Origin: Adiantum capillus-veneris
Taxonomy: Eukaryota; Streptophyta; Polypodiopsida; Polypodiales; Pteridaceae
NCBI GenBank assembly: GCA_014529385.2
Contig: CM043963.1
Span: forward strand, 93,899,912 to 93,963,911
DNA: 64,000 nt
Reading direction: 5' to 3'
Notes under the pieces: generated by a model
Databases searched by the model: none
What the model was told of the DNA's origin: nothing
The model's input: only the letters and a program-made list of their open reading frames with translations
Program-made: the position numbers and the translations under genes
In this document: piece by piece, positions 46,877 through 56,437 of the stretch
Layout: each line of letters begins with the position of its first letter
Numbering within the stretch: the first letter of the stretch is position 1

Positions 46877-47086
46877 ATATTACAAGGGTCGTGTTCTTGT
46901 GCATAATTTGTCTTTATGATTTGTGTGATGGCTCTTGCTCTTTTACTTTTTTATCTTGTTTTTGTGAGTATAAGGCTTTATATATACATTCCCTAAGATC
47001 GGAGATTAAGAGGTCAGGGAGAAAGGTTGAGAGGGAACCAAGTGAATGATGGATGTCCACAAACACTCCCCCCTTCCTTGGGTAGA

Positions 47087-49348
47087 TCATACCGTTTGAA
47101 ATGAGCTTGTCACCCTTTGAAACCAATTGTTCCAGTTGGTAATAGGTGAGGATTTTTGCCAGTAGTTTTCTATTACCCTAGGTGCCTCGTCAAGTTGCAA
47201 GGGTGGTAAGGTACTCTCCCAGGATCGAACTTGAAGTGGTTTATCAGGTGATTCTTGAACACTGGGAGGTGTGGATTCTTTTGTGGCTTCATTGAGGTCC
47301 ATTACTATAGATGGAGGCTGTGTAGAAGCTTTTACCTCTATGGATGTATTACATGAGGAGCTAGAAGCTTCATGGAACTCCCCCCTTCCTGAGCTAGGTG
47401 GAATAAATTGGGTTTGCCTTGGAGCCCAAACTAGCTCTGGACTAGGTGTGTAGCATTCTGTGATCTTTCCCTTTCCACGGTCTGCCATTGGCTTTAGCGT
47501 TACACTGTTTGACTCATATGGGTTTTTTGTCGATAGGGAAGGACACATTTTACGTTTAGGTACCCAAATTTGCTCATTTCCATCATAGTATCCTTGGGCT
47601 TTTAATAGTCGTTTAGGAATCCAGCGCCACGTTTTCTTACATTTCTTGGAGCGAGTGGGACGTTTCTTACGAGGCTTCCATTTTTTAGCATCAGCCATGG
47701 TTACTAAAGAAGCTTTAGGGACCCACTTGTATGCTTTCTTTGTTATATTAGGATGGTTCTTGTGTGTCTCAAGCTTTCTTTCAACTACATCAGTTGAAGA
47801 TCTAGAGAGTTGAGCTATGGGGACGTATGGTTCAACCTCCTGGACATGCAATGTCTTGGGTTTTATTTCCTTAGGCAATATCTCAGGGACTATGGCTTGA
47901 GTGGTAGGGATGAGAGTTGGTTTTTGCGTTGTGACACCCCCAGTCCCCCAATCAATAGTGCATTTGGTGGCTATCATCCACGTGCGTCCTAGGTTTATAT
48001 TACCCTCCATAGTTCCAGTAGGCATGACCAAAAAGTCTTGAGCTACAATTCCATTGTCATAACTGACAGAAGTGTGCCAAATTCCAAAAACCGTAGTTTT
48101 TTTCTTGTTGACACCCTTGACTTGGATAATACTCTCAGATAGAGGTGGCTTCCCTAACTGACACCACACCCCATAGGATAGCAGATTATATTTAGCACCT
48201 GTGTCCAATAAGGCATTATATAGCACTTTTCCATAGGCACTATTTAACTCAATAGGGTATCGTAGAGGTGTGTCAGAGTCCAACCAATCCTCTTTGATTT
48301 CCACGTGGAATGCATTTGTGACTCCAAGGTTAGCCTCTCGTTTTTGTCTTATACGTTGTTGTCGCTCCTTAGCCTCAGCTTGAGCTTGTATCTTCTTTAA
48401 CTCGGTTTGTGCTTTGGCGGCCTTCTTTTGATGAATGGCCCGTAGTTCTTCTTGGCTTAAAGGATCATAATATCTTTTGAATTTACTCCCATTGAGGAAT
48501 CCAATGGTTTCAACTCCATCAAGAGTTTCCACACGAAGGGTACCTTGTGGGGTAATTTCACATACTCTATATGGTCCTTTACCAGCATATTTCAACTTTT
48601 TCTTCTCTTTACGTACTCCATACATAAGGACTTTATCACCAAATTTGATGTCCTTGTCCTTCACATGGCGATCAAACCACTTCTTTCTCCTATCCTTTTC
48701 CACAAGAGCATTTTGCACAGCCAACTGTCTCTCTTCGTCTAGTTTTTCTAAGATATACAAACGCTCGGTTAAGGGGTTACCTTTCCATCCTTCTTGCGAA
48801 GCTACCCTAAGACTAGGAATGACAAACTCCCAAGGCATAACCGCTTCTTGGCCGTATACCATTTTGAATGGCGTACAATTAATAGCCACTTTATAAGCAG
48901 TACGATAAGCCCATAGAGCAGATGTCAACTTCAAATCCCAATCAGTGCGATGAGCTTCTACCGTCTTGGTTAAAATAGAGATTAGAGTCTTGTTGGTGCT
49001 CTCGGCTTGTCCATTAGCTTGCGGGTAATAAGGTGTAGACTTATGGTGGGATATCATAAAGGTCGTGGTAAGCTCTCTTATTACCTCATTTATAAAATGG
49101 GTACCATTATCACTAACAATTTCAAAAGGGCAACCAAATCTTGTGATAATATTCTCAAAAAGAAACTTAGCTGTTGTCCTTGCGTCAACTTTTTGTGAAG
49201 CCTTAGCTTCAGCCCACTTTGTTACATAGTCCGTAGCAACTAGAATATATCGAGATTGAGTGTTGCGAGCTGCGGGACTAATTGGACCTACAAAGTCTAA
49301 GCCCCATTTTTCAAATGGTTGGGTTCCTTTAATAGGATGTAAGGGCAT
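47087..49348 (-). CDS. Integrase, second retropepsin-like domain and basic tail
   Basis: The open segment has 753 codons. The integrase core shows WGLDFVG (D18), EIVSDNGTHF (D80) and QANGQAESTNK (E116), giving the D,D-35-E spacing. The GPY/F module is at about 255-295, with no chromodomain. A Lys/Gln/Glu-rich helix (300-340) follows. Residues about 363-470 form a retropepsin-like unit: NALLDTGAKYNLLS (D382-T-G-A), AQDFLVMP and NLGRTWM...TIDWG. The tail is Lys/Arg-rich with W-x-P-K/R at W542, W576, W595 and W641, then Ser/Pro-rich to the stop. A protease after integrase is not the usual Ty3 order. The same frame continues upstream past TGA at 49433. Confidence 0.92.
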   Translation of the reverse strand: MPLHPIKGTQPFEKWGLDFVGPISPAARNTQSRYILVATDYVTKWAEAKASQKVDARTTAKFLFENIITRFGCPFEIVSDNGTHFINEVIRELTTTFMISHHKSTPYYPQANGQAESTNKTLISILTKTVEAHRTDWDLKLTSALWAYRTAYKVAINCTPFKMVYGQEAVMPWEFVIPSLRVASQEGWKGNPLTERLYILEKLDEERQLAVQNALVEKDRRKKWFDRHVKDKDIKFGDKVLMYGVRKEKKKLKYAGKGPYRVCEITPQGTLRVETLDGVETIGFLNGSKFKRYYDPLSQEELRAIHQKKAAKAQTELKKIQAQAEAKERQQRIRQKREANLGVTNAFHVEIKEDWLDSDTPLRYPIELNSAYGKVLYNALLDTGAKYNLLSYGVWCQLGKPPLSESIIQVKGVNKKKTTVFGIWHTSVSYDNGIVAQDFLVMPTGTMEGNINLGRTWMIATKCTIDWGTGGVTTQKPTLIPTTQAIVPEILPKEIKPKTLHVQEVEPYVPIAQLSRSSTDVVERKLETHKNHPNITKKAYKWVPKASLVTMADAKKWKPRKKRPTRSKKCKKTWRWIPKRLLKAQGYYDGNEQIWVPKRKMCPSLSTKNPYESNSVTLKPMADRGKGKITECYTPSPELVWAPRQTQFIPPSSGRGEFHEASSSSCNTSIEVKASTQPPSIVMDLNEATKESTPPSVQESPDKPLQVRSWESTLPPLQLDEAPRVIENYWQKSSPITNWNNWFQRVTSSFQTV

Positions 49349-49432
49349 TCTGTCTTTGCGCTGTGTGGTCTTGTAACGTTGGCACTCATCACACCCTTTT
49401 GTAAAAAGTGATGCATCCTTAAATAAAGTTGG

Positions 49433-49864
49433 TCACCAATAGCCTGATTGCAGCACCTTTCTAGCAGTCAGGTCTCCTGAAAAATGTCCTCCTGCTATGC
49501 CCATATGTGCTTCTTGCAAGATATACAAATATTCATCCTCGCGGACACAACGCCTAAGAATATGGTCCTTGCCTAGTCTATACAGAGTTCCGGCAATCAA
49601 ACAATAGGGTTCACATTCTTTTACTAGCCTTCGAGCGATATCCTTACGAAGTTCCTTGGGTGGAAAACCATTAACTAAAAAGTTAACAATGTTCTCACTC
49701 CATTCAGGCATAGTCTCAACTATGAATAGGGAAGTATCGGGTAATTCATCATCAACTCCTGTAGGGGCTTCACCATTGGGTATGCGAGACAAATGATCAG
49801 CCATGACGTGCCTTTTACCGGGTCTCACTACAATCATGAAATCAAACTCCAGAAGAATTAACAA
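49433..49864 (-). CDS. RNase H end and integrase zinc-binding segment
   Basis: This 143-codon stretch shares its frame with both neighbours. It starts with LLEFDFMIVVRPGKRHVMAD, the end of the Ty3 RNase H/connection, and includes HLSRIPNG. It then runs into the integrase N-terminal zinc region (HMGIAGGHFSGDLTARKVLQ), whose Cys pair CDECQRYK lies beyond the TGA at 49433-49435. That TGA follows GYW, where a Trp codon is typical. The TGA on its other side (49868-49870) follows TGRIT, where Arg is typical. Confidence 0.9.
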   Translation of the reverse strand: MLILLEFDFMIVVRPGKRHVMADHLSRIPNGEAPTGVDDELPDTSLFIVETMPEWSENIVNFLVNGFPPKELRKDIARRLVKECEPYCLIAGTLYRLGKDHILRRCVREDEYLYILQEAHMGIAGGHFSGDLTARKVLQSGYW

Positions 49865-49867
49865 CCA

Positions 49868-51541
49868 TCACGTGATTCTTCCTGTGGAGCATGGCTTGTT
49901 TACCAGATACAGCAACGCTTGATGATCCACATAAAATACAAACTTGTTTGCTAGAAGGTAGTAGCGAAATTTATTTACTGTATAAACCATTGCTAAACCT
50001 TCTCGCTCTGTAGTGTTGTAGTTCCTTTCAGCATCGTTCAATTGACGGCTTGTAAAGCTAATGGGATAGTCCAATTTATGTTCTCCTGGTTGAGTGAGAA
50101 CACACCCAATAGCAAAGTTTGATGCATCAATATGCACATGGAAAATGACATCCCAGTTAGGTGTCCTTAAAATCGGAGCACTTGCTAGTGTTTTCTTCAA
50201 TTGTTCATAGGCTTGGTCACACTCTTGAGTCCATTTAAATTCAATGAGAAGCTTGTACAAAGGACGTGCTATCTCAGCGAAAAATAAAATAAACCGTCGA
50301 TAATAACCCACGTGTCCCATGAACCTTTGAACTCCCTTGTAATTGATTGGTGGTGGTAACTCTAGAATCACTTTAATTTTGCTCTCATTGGTTGAGATAC
50401 CATTCTTAGATACTATATGCCTTAAAATAACTCCATGCTTAACCCAAAATTGGCATTTGAACGGGTTCAATGAGATACGATATAACCTACACTTTTCAAA
50501 CACCTTCCGCAAACATGATAGATGTTCTTTCCAAGAAGAGTAAACACAAAGGTCGTCTAAGAAAGCTTCACAAAACTCTCTCAAATATTCTTTAAAAGCA
50601 GTGTTTATTAATCGTTGGAATGTAGCAGGGGCATTTGTTAAGCCAAAAGCCATCACACGAAATGCAAACACGCCAAATTCTGTGTTGAAGGCAGTTTTAG
50701 CTTGGTCCTCTAGCGCTATCGTGATTTGGTTGTAGCCTGAGTACCCATCTAGAAAGCTATAAGCTTCCTTGCCTGCAACTCTTTCGAGTACATGTTCGGA
50801 ATATGGTAGGGGGTAATGGTCTCTTCTAGTAGCTGCATTAACTTTTTTGAGGTCCACGCACACCCTGAGTTTCCCATTCTTTTTTGGCACGATAACTATT
50901 GGAGACACCCATTCAGAGTGTTCAATAGGATATATGAACCCACATTTGATAAGCTTTTCTAGTTCTTCTTGAATGATCCTTGCGTACTTAGGATTCATCG
51001 GGTAGGGTCTTTGTTGTACGGACTTCGTAGTGCTAATCATAGGGATTGTATGTTGGACCACAGAAGGTGGAACACCTTTCATATCATGGTATGTCCAAGC
51101 GAATATGTCCTTGAATTCCTTGAGAAGCTCTTTGAGGACCGCCTCTTCAACTTCTGTGAGGTCTTGGGCAATAAAAACAGGTTTTGATTCTTCATCGGGG
51201 TCGGCTAATTCTATTTCTTTAACTATTGCTAGACCATCATAGATTCCATTATTCCCATCGATAGGTATTCTTTGGGCTTTTATGTACACAACCTTTGCTT
51301 CCCCTGTGGTGTAAGATTTGAAATGTTCTGGTGCAGGATGCAAGTCTGTGGATTCTGGTTGTGCTTTGGTCTGTGCTTCCATTTCTGCTTTCTTGTGTTG
51401 TCGAGCTAACTCTTGGTTTTGACGCCTCCTTGCAGTGCGGCTCAACTTTGGCTTGTCTATGATCTCTAATTGGGCTATGTCATGGGTTCGTGGTCTACAC
51501 CACATAACATTTTGGAGATATTCACCCGAATCGTCTACCAA
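49868..51541 (-). CDS. Ty3 reverse transcriptase and RNase H
   Basis: This segment copies element RNA into DNA and removes the RNA strand. It is 557 codons. Reverse transcriptase runs from about residue 185 to 365 with WVSPIVIVPKKNGKLRVCVD, FLDGYSGYNQI, FGLTNAPATFQ and the catalytic FLDD (327-330). RNase H has D472 (HIDAS), E514 (TEREG) and D539 (YVDHQ). The FLDGYSGYNQI form is common in the Tat/Athila branch. The ATG at 51541 is merely the first Met after a TGA; the frame is continuous with Gag-protease, so normal expression would be as one polyprotein. Confidence 0.95.
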   Translation of the reverse strand: MVDDSGEYLQNVMWCRPRTHDIAQLEIIDKPKLSRTARRRQNQELARQHKKAEMEAQTKAQPESTDLHPAPEHFKSYTTGEAKVVYIKAQRIPIDGNNGIYDGLAIVKEIELADPDEESKPVFIAQDLTEVEEAVLKELLKEFKDIFAWTYHDMKGVPPSVVQHTIPMISTTKSVQQRPYPMNPKYARIIQEELEKLIKCGFIYPIEHSEWVSPIVIVPKKNGKLRVCVDLKKVNAATRRDHYPLPYSEHVLERVAGKEAYSFLDGYSGYNQITIALEDQAKTAFNTEFGVFAFRVMAFGLTNAPATFQRLINTAFKEYLREFCEAFLDDLCVYSSWKEHLSCLRKVFEKCRLYRISLNPFKCQFWVKHGVILRHIVSKNGISTNESKIKVILELPPPINYKGVQRFMGHVGYYRRFILFFAEIARPLYKLLIEFKWTQECDQAYEQLKKTLASAPILRTPNWDVIFHVHIDASNFAIGCVLTQPGEHKLDYPISFTSRQLNDAERNYNTTEREGLAMVYTVNKFRYYLLANKFVFYVDHQALLYLVNKPCSTGRIT

Positions 51542-51625
51542 TTTTTGATGAGCATCACATGCTCCTATATAACTGAGCCATTCTGCTGAGGATCTCTTCT
51601 TTTTTATCCTAGCACGTACATTGGC

Positions 51626-54600
51626 TCAATATCGACGCCTCTTAAAGTTTTTCTTTTTCTTATTTGAGACCTGATTTTGATTTGCATTTAGATCTGGCTC
51701 ACTAAAGGAGTCCTCGTTGGTGTCATCTTCACTCTCGGAGGAGCTATCATCGGTTGATGTGCTCGGTCCTTCCGAATGTTTTGACTCTGAACTTGCTCCA
51801 CTCTCTAATTCATGAGATTTGGAATCCGTTTCACTCTGGGAGTCAGTGTCTGAGTCGTGTTGTTCAAAGTCTTCTATTGAGCTATCGGTGTCACTGTCAG
51901 ATTGGTCTACAATTGCCTTGCCCTTAGAAGATGCATGTATGGCACTTATCATGTTCAGAGGTGCAATTTGTGGTACCTCTTCCCCCTCTAGTGTGACCCA
52001 GGTGGTTCCTCTATTTCCCCAGGTATCTATGGTAGCAGCTAGGTGTACCCAGTCTACGTTGTCTGATTCCGTCATACCCGGTAACACATCCATGTAAGGA
52101 GAATCTTGGCCAATGTCTGTATCCTTCTTACAAGTGTAACAATATTGTAGTGGGGCCGAGTGAACTGTGGTGTTAGAGCGATGATCAATAATGGTTTTAC
52201 TCCCTAAGGGGTGTACCTTACCAGTCACCAAGTCCACTCTAAGGACAGAGTCTTGGAATTGCAAATAGACATGATTTTTAGACCAATCGTGAACCATTTG
52301 TGCTTCCCTCATGAATGGTCGTCCTAAAATCATTTCATATGACATAAGGTGTTTAGAGAAATCCATTACAATGAACGTATGTCGTACCTTGTGTCCTAGA
52401 ACTTTGATCTTAAGATCCTTGAGCATCCCCATAGGTTTGGCTATGGTACCATTTGCCATATTTACCACAATGTTAGTAACACTGAGGCGGGGTTTTCCCA
52501 TGGATTCCCAACAATCTTTTGTAACGATGATAACTCCCACACCACCATCAAGAATTCCCTTTATAGTTAATCCCTTGGTAGTGATGGGTAGGGTCGCATT
52601 AGACTCGTCGCCTTCAAAATACTGCCCTAATTCGTTAATGGGTACCTCGATCAGAGACTCGTGTCCATCTAAGTCAAGTGATTGCACATGATTTTCCTCA
52701 TCAATCATAATCGAGTCAGGCCTATTTGGTTGCGCAAACTGCGGTAATCCCGTTCGTAGCTCTCCGTTAAGGAATGCTCGAAGTGCAAGGAATAACTCAG
52801 GATCTCCATACAGCTTTGCTATGATCGTGGTTCGGACCTCAGAAGACATGAAGTCCACTAGTTTGGCAACATTCATTGGCATTTTGCAGGGTGTAGGTCC
52901 TTGACTAGGAACTGGTGAGGATGGAATCTCATATTCCTCAATGGGATCAGGTATTCCTTCGTTAAACATCCTTTCCAACAAGAAAGGTATATGCTCACTT
53001 TCTGATGTCCCGTCCTCACTCCCTTCTTGGATGATACTAGATATGGCTAACGGTCTATGGTTCATGTGGGGTGGATGAACTTGCGTGGGAAACATTGTGT
53101 CATGAATTTTGACATGCATGGGTTCTGGTTCTAGTTTCCTTTGAGTCTCCTCCACTAAACCTCTTAGATGTTTCACCTGCTCAATCTCGTCTACTGGGTT
53201 TGGGTACATCCCAATCTTCTTTTTACGATTCTTCCCTTTTTGCCCCTGCGGTTTATCTTGGGGGTCTTGGATTGGATTTGGAAACACTTGTGGTGTTTTC
53301 AGAGGCTCTTTATGGTTTTCTCTTATTCGTTTTTCATTTGGTTCCATGTTACGGTTTTCTTTGTCGGTCTTTCTCTTTGTGGTATTGGTTCTAGTCTCCA
53401 TTGTCCCGATTGAATCTGAATCATCCTCGAGGTCATTCATATACACGGGGTCATCTCCTGTTCCTATGTTTGTTTTGGAACTTGACTTTGAATTTCCCGT
53501 ATTCTGCGACCTCTTCCGTTGTGTCTTCTTTTTCTTTGCTTGGATAACTGACGCGGTATCTCTCTCTTCGAGGATATGGCCTGGCCCTTGAAGCATGGAC
53601 CGTGTAATCGCATAAGCGGGTGCGACGGGTGGTATTGGCGATGTCACACTAGCAATTTCGACCAAATTTAGGGGTGTGATTTTAGGCGCATTTGGGTTAT
53701 AGGGGCATTGGGCAATCAAGTGATCTATGCCACAACGATTACATGTGAGTATTGGCATTGCAGACGTCCTCCCTTCATTCATTTGCATCTGTGCAGCATT
53801 CTTTTGCAGCCTAATAGGGAACTCCGCTGCCCGATGTGGTCCACCACACTCGTAGCATTGAAGAGGTGGCCTCCTAGCCTGGGTGTTGATATTTTGACCT
53901 CTGGATGCGAGAGCAGCAGCTTGATAAACCGGCTTGACTTGCCCCCAACAATCTTCCATGTAGTATATAGGACACTCTTCCAATATATCAAGTCCGTAGG
54001 CAATACTAGTGTCTATTTCCTCCTCACAGCCATCTGCATAAGCATTAGATGTCTCACAACCCACTTGGTTCATAGGGGCGACTCTTGGATGCGGGGGCTG
54101 CGGTCCTAGCACAGGAGGTGGTAGCGGTGTAGCTTGTACAACATTTTGAGATCTAGGGACCATGTGTTGCGGTAGTTGCTCAACAGGTGGAGCAGGCATC
54201 AATACAGGAGCTCGAGGTGCATCCGTCCAGGCTACAGGTGGTCTATTTGCCATCATACGTTTGATCATTAAACAATCCTTAGCTTGGTGACCATACCTAC
54301 CACATGCGTTGCAAGTTCCATTAAATTTTACTCTAAACGTAGGGCACTCACTAGTGCTATGTGGACCTAAGCAAATGGAACACCATTGTTGCTCCCTTCT
54401 TGGATACATGTGACTATTTTGAGGGGGTCGATTATCCTTAAGAGACTCTTGGATTGCCTTGGTGAGGTCTGTCAAGAATGTCTCAAATACCTTTGGCTCA
54501 TTGGCAATGGGCTTTGCAGTCATGGGTTCATACTCAATGGCTTGTGAGCTAGTGGATCTCGTGTCAGTAGACACCCTCATGCCTGCTATCATCAAGTTGT

Positions 54601-56437
54601 CCTCTAATTGGATTGCATTGGCAGTGACATCTTCCCAGGTTGTGATACCTCTAATCACTAGTCCATTATAGATTCCTTCATTCCTCAACCCTCGAATGAA
54701 TCGATCAAGCAGTTGGTTATTATTGAAGCGCTCATTTACACGGCAGCGAGAGTTTAAGTGCTTTAGACGACTAATGAAGTCTCTTACTGACTCTCCTTTC
54801 TTACGTTCGGCCTTCTGTAGCTGAGATGCTACACCCCAAAGCACACCTTCTCGTATGTACTCCTTTAGAAATAACCTTCGAAGGGTAGGGTAGATTGTTT
54901 TCTCGTCCACCCTTAGGGTTCTATACCAATCTCCAGCCTTCCCACTTAATGTCAAGCTTAAGGCATTGCACTTATGTAGTTCGTTGCGTTCCCCTAAGGA
55001 ATCACATACTTGTTCAAACACTTCAATGTGTTTTCTAGCATCTTCGTCCCCATTGAATTTTTGCGTGAGTTTGGCAATTTGTACTGCCTTACTTCTAGGC
55101 TCTCTATCAGATGCATGACGCATATTTTCCGCGATAGATCGACCTATGGTTTGAGAAAACGCTGCCAAGTCGCCTATGTGAGGAGGCAGGGCCGGTGGAG
55201 GTACTCTTGGAATCATATGTGGGAGAGGGACGGGTACCGGTCTTGGCATATGTGTGGATGATGCAGGATATGGAACATAACCGGGCATAGGTCCACTCAG
55301 ATAAGAGTTAGGGAGCGGTACTCGAGGAGCATAAACAAGTGGTCCAATTGGAGGTGTGGGAGCCATGTGTGCATAAGGGGCTAGAGGCACATACGGTCGA
55401 GGCCCCATATTAGGTACTACGACACTAGGTAGTGGCATTGCGCTAACCGTAGATGTCATCGGTACATTCTCTGTCAGGCTTATCCCTGGAGTGAGCACTG
55501 TGTTTTCCTTAATAGAGGGTTGAGCCAAGTTAGGGAAGCTAAAGTTGTCGCTCGGAGGCTCAGATTGCATAGAGACCCCAGGTGAAATGACGTAAGATGG
55601 GTCCATGGGGCTCATTAGAGGAGTCTCCATTTGTGATAGAGTAGGCTGTTGAGCCTTGCTCGTATCCAAAAATCTCATGGGGCCAGTTGAGAGTATATTT
55701 ACCCCTCGGTTTTGCCTTTTTGATTGAATAATGCCATGGATAACATTACAGATCATTTTTTGTTGATCTTCGATGCTCGTGGCACTAGAGGTGGATTGTA
55801 CAATCTCTATCCATCCTACATGGTAGGCGTGGCCAGAGTGTAGATCCGTCAACACCTCAGTGTGGAGGTCGTATGTCCAATGATCATTAATGAACAATCC
55901 TTCTAGAGTCGACATGTTAACGGTTTCTTGTGAGGTAGAAGCAATGTTGCTCCCCGTGGTTTTACTTGTCACCAACGGTACTCTAGAGGGAACTTCTGAA
56001 GGAGGCAGCTCAACAGGGCCTTCTTGGTAAGAAGTTGGCAGGATATCCACATGGACACTCTTTGGGGGTGTGGGATCCACGTGCGATGTGAAAGGAGAGT
56101 CCACTTCCCCACCCCCTTCGTGTGCTTCATTTGCATCAGGTTCCGAGCGAGTAGCTCTACCTAATGTTTCCATGAAACGGCTAAACATACTAGTACTAGG
56201 CTGTGGAGCTTCGGGAGGTGCATGGCCTTCTCTCTCAGTGTTTTGGGTAGGGTATGCTTCCATGATTTCTGAGTCAGAGGAGGAATCACTAGCAGCTATT
56301 TTAGGGTCTTGGGTGGTGCTACCTTGTGTCCCCGCTGAGGGTCTAGAGCCTATCGTGGATGGGTAATGGGTGTCCGTATGAACAAAGGCACCCTCAATAT
56401 GCTCGTGTTCTAGCACCCGCCCAGAGCGTAAGTGCAT
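51626..56437 (-). CDS. Extended Gag with four zinc knuckles and protease
   Basis: 1,603 codons, about three times the usual Gag-protease length. It starts MHLRSGR, a typical plant Ty3 start. The first 430 residues are a Pro/Ser/Met-rich extension. The capsid is at about 447-640 (FEQVCDSLGERNELHKCNAL, FLKEYIREGVLWG, RFIRGLRNEGIYNG). Knuckles lie at 686-698 and 709-722 (CNACGRYGHQAKDC). A third is at 861-873, where the last Cys is Phe, and a fourth at 899-911. A Lys-rich region follows. Retropepsin is at about 1285-1405 with ILDGGVGV (D1297-G-G) and EMILGRPFM. An Asp/Ser-rich acidic tail ends in KKKKNFKRRRY before TGA at 51626-51628. Confidence 0.95.
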   Translation of the reverse strand: MHLRSGRVLEHEHIEGAFVHTDTHYPSTIGSRPSAGTQGSTTQDPKIAASDSSSDSEIMEAYPTQNTEREGHAPPEAPQPSTSMFSRFMETLGRATRSEPDANEAHEGGGEVDSPFTSHVDPTPPKSVHVDILPTSYQEGPVELPPSEVPSRVPLVTSKTTGSNIASTSQETVNMSTLEGLFINDHWTYDLHTEVLTDLHSGHAYHVGWIEIVQSTSSATSIEDQQKMICNVIHGIIQSKRQNRGVNILSTGPMRFLDTSKAQQPTLSQMETPLMSPMDPSYVISPGVSMQSEPPSDNFSFPNLAQPSIKENTVLTPGISLTENVPMTSTVSAMPLPSVVVPNMGPRPYVPLAPYAHMAPTPPIGPLVYAPRVPLPNSYLSGPMPGYVPYPASSTHMPRPVPVPLPHMIPRVPPPALPPHIGDLAAFSQTIGRSIAENMRHASDREPRSKAVQIAKLTQKFNGDEDARKHIEVFEQVCDSLGERNELHKCNALSLTLSGKAGDWYRTLRVDEKTIYPTLRRLFLKEYIREGVLWGVASQLQKAERKKGESVRDFISRLKHLNSRCRVNERFNNNQLLDRFIRGLRNEGIYNGLVIRGITTWEDVTANAIQLEDNLMIAGMRVSTDTRSTSSQAIEYEPMTAKPIANEPKVFETFLTDLTKAIQESLKDNRPPQNSHMYPRREQQWCSICLGPHSTSECPTFRVKFNGTCNACGRYGHQAKDCLMIKRMMANRPPVAWTDAPRAPVLMPAPPVEQLPQHMVPRSQNVVQATPLPPPVLGPQPPHPRVAPMNQVGCETSNAYADGCEEEIDTSIAYGLDILEECPIYYMEDCWGQVKPVYQAAALASRGQNINTQARRPPLQCYECGGPHRAAEFPIRLQKNAAQMQMNEGRTSAMPILTCNRCGIDHLIAQCPYNPNAPKITPLNLVEIASVTSPIPPVAPAYAITRSMLQGPGHILEERDTASVIQAKKKKTQRKRSQNTGNSKSSSKTNIGTGDDPVYMNDLEDDSDSIGTMETRTNTTKRKTDKENRNMEPNEKRIRENHKEPLKTPQVFPNPIQDPQDKPQGQKGKNRKKKIGMYPNPVDEIEQVKHLRGLVEETQRKLEPEPMHVKIHDTMFPTQVHPPHMNHRPLAISSIIQEGSEDGTSESEHIPFLLERMFNEGIPDPIEEYEIPSSPVPSQGPTPCKMPMNVAKLVDFMSSEVRTTIIAKLYGDPELFLALRAFLNGELRTGLPQFAQPNRPDSIMIDEENHVQSLDLDGHESLIEVPINELGQYFEGDESNATLPITTKGLTIKGILDGGVGVIIVTKDCWESMGKPRLSVTNIVVNMANGTIAKPMGMLKDLKIKVLGHKVRHTFIVMDFSKHLMSYEMILGRPFMREAQMVHDWSKNHVYLQFQDSVLRVDLVTGKVHPLGSKTIIDHRSNTTVHSAPLQYCYTCKKDTDIGQDSPYMDVLPGMTESDNVDWVHLAATIDTWGNRGTTWVTLEGEEVPQIAPLNMISAIHASSKGKAIVDQSDSDTDSSIEDFEQHDSDTDSQSETDSKSHELESGASSESKHSEGPSTSTDDSSSESEDDTNEDSFSEPDLNANQNQVSNKKKKNFKRRRY

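Noticed and set aside
49433-51628. UGA recoded as a sense codon in this organism
   Set aside because: TGA is used as the natural terminator for other reading frames here (host gene at 43836, pol end at 47087), and TAA/TAG also interrupt other elements. Mutation or local readthrough is the simpler reading.
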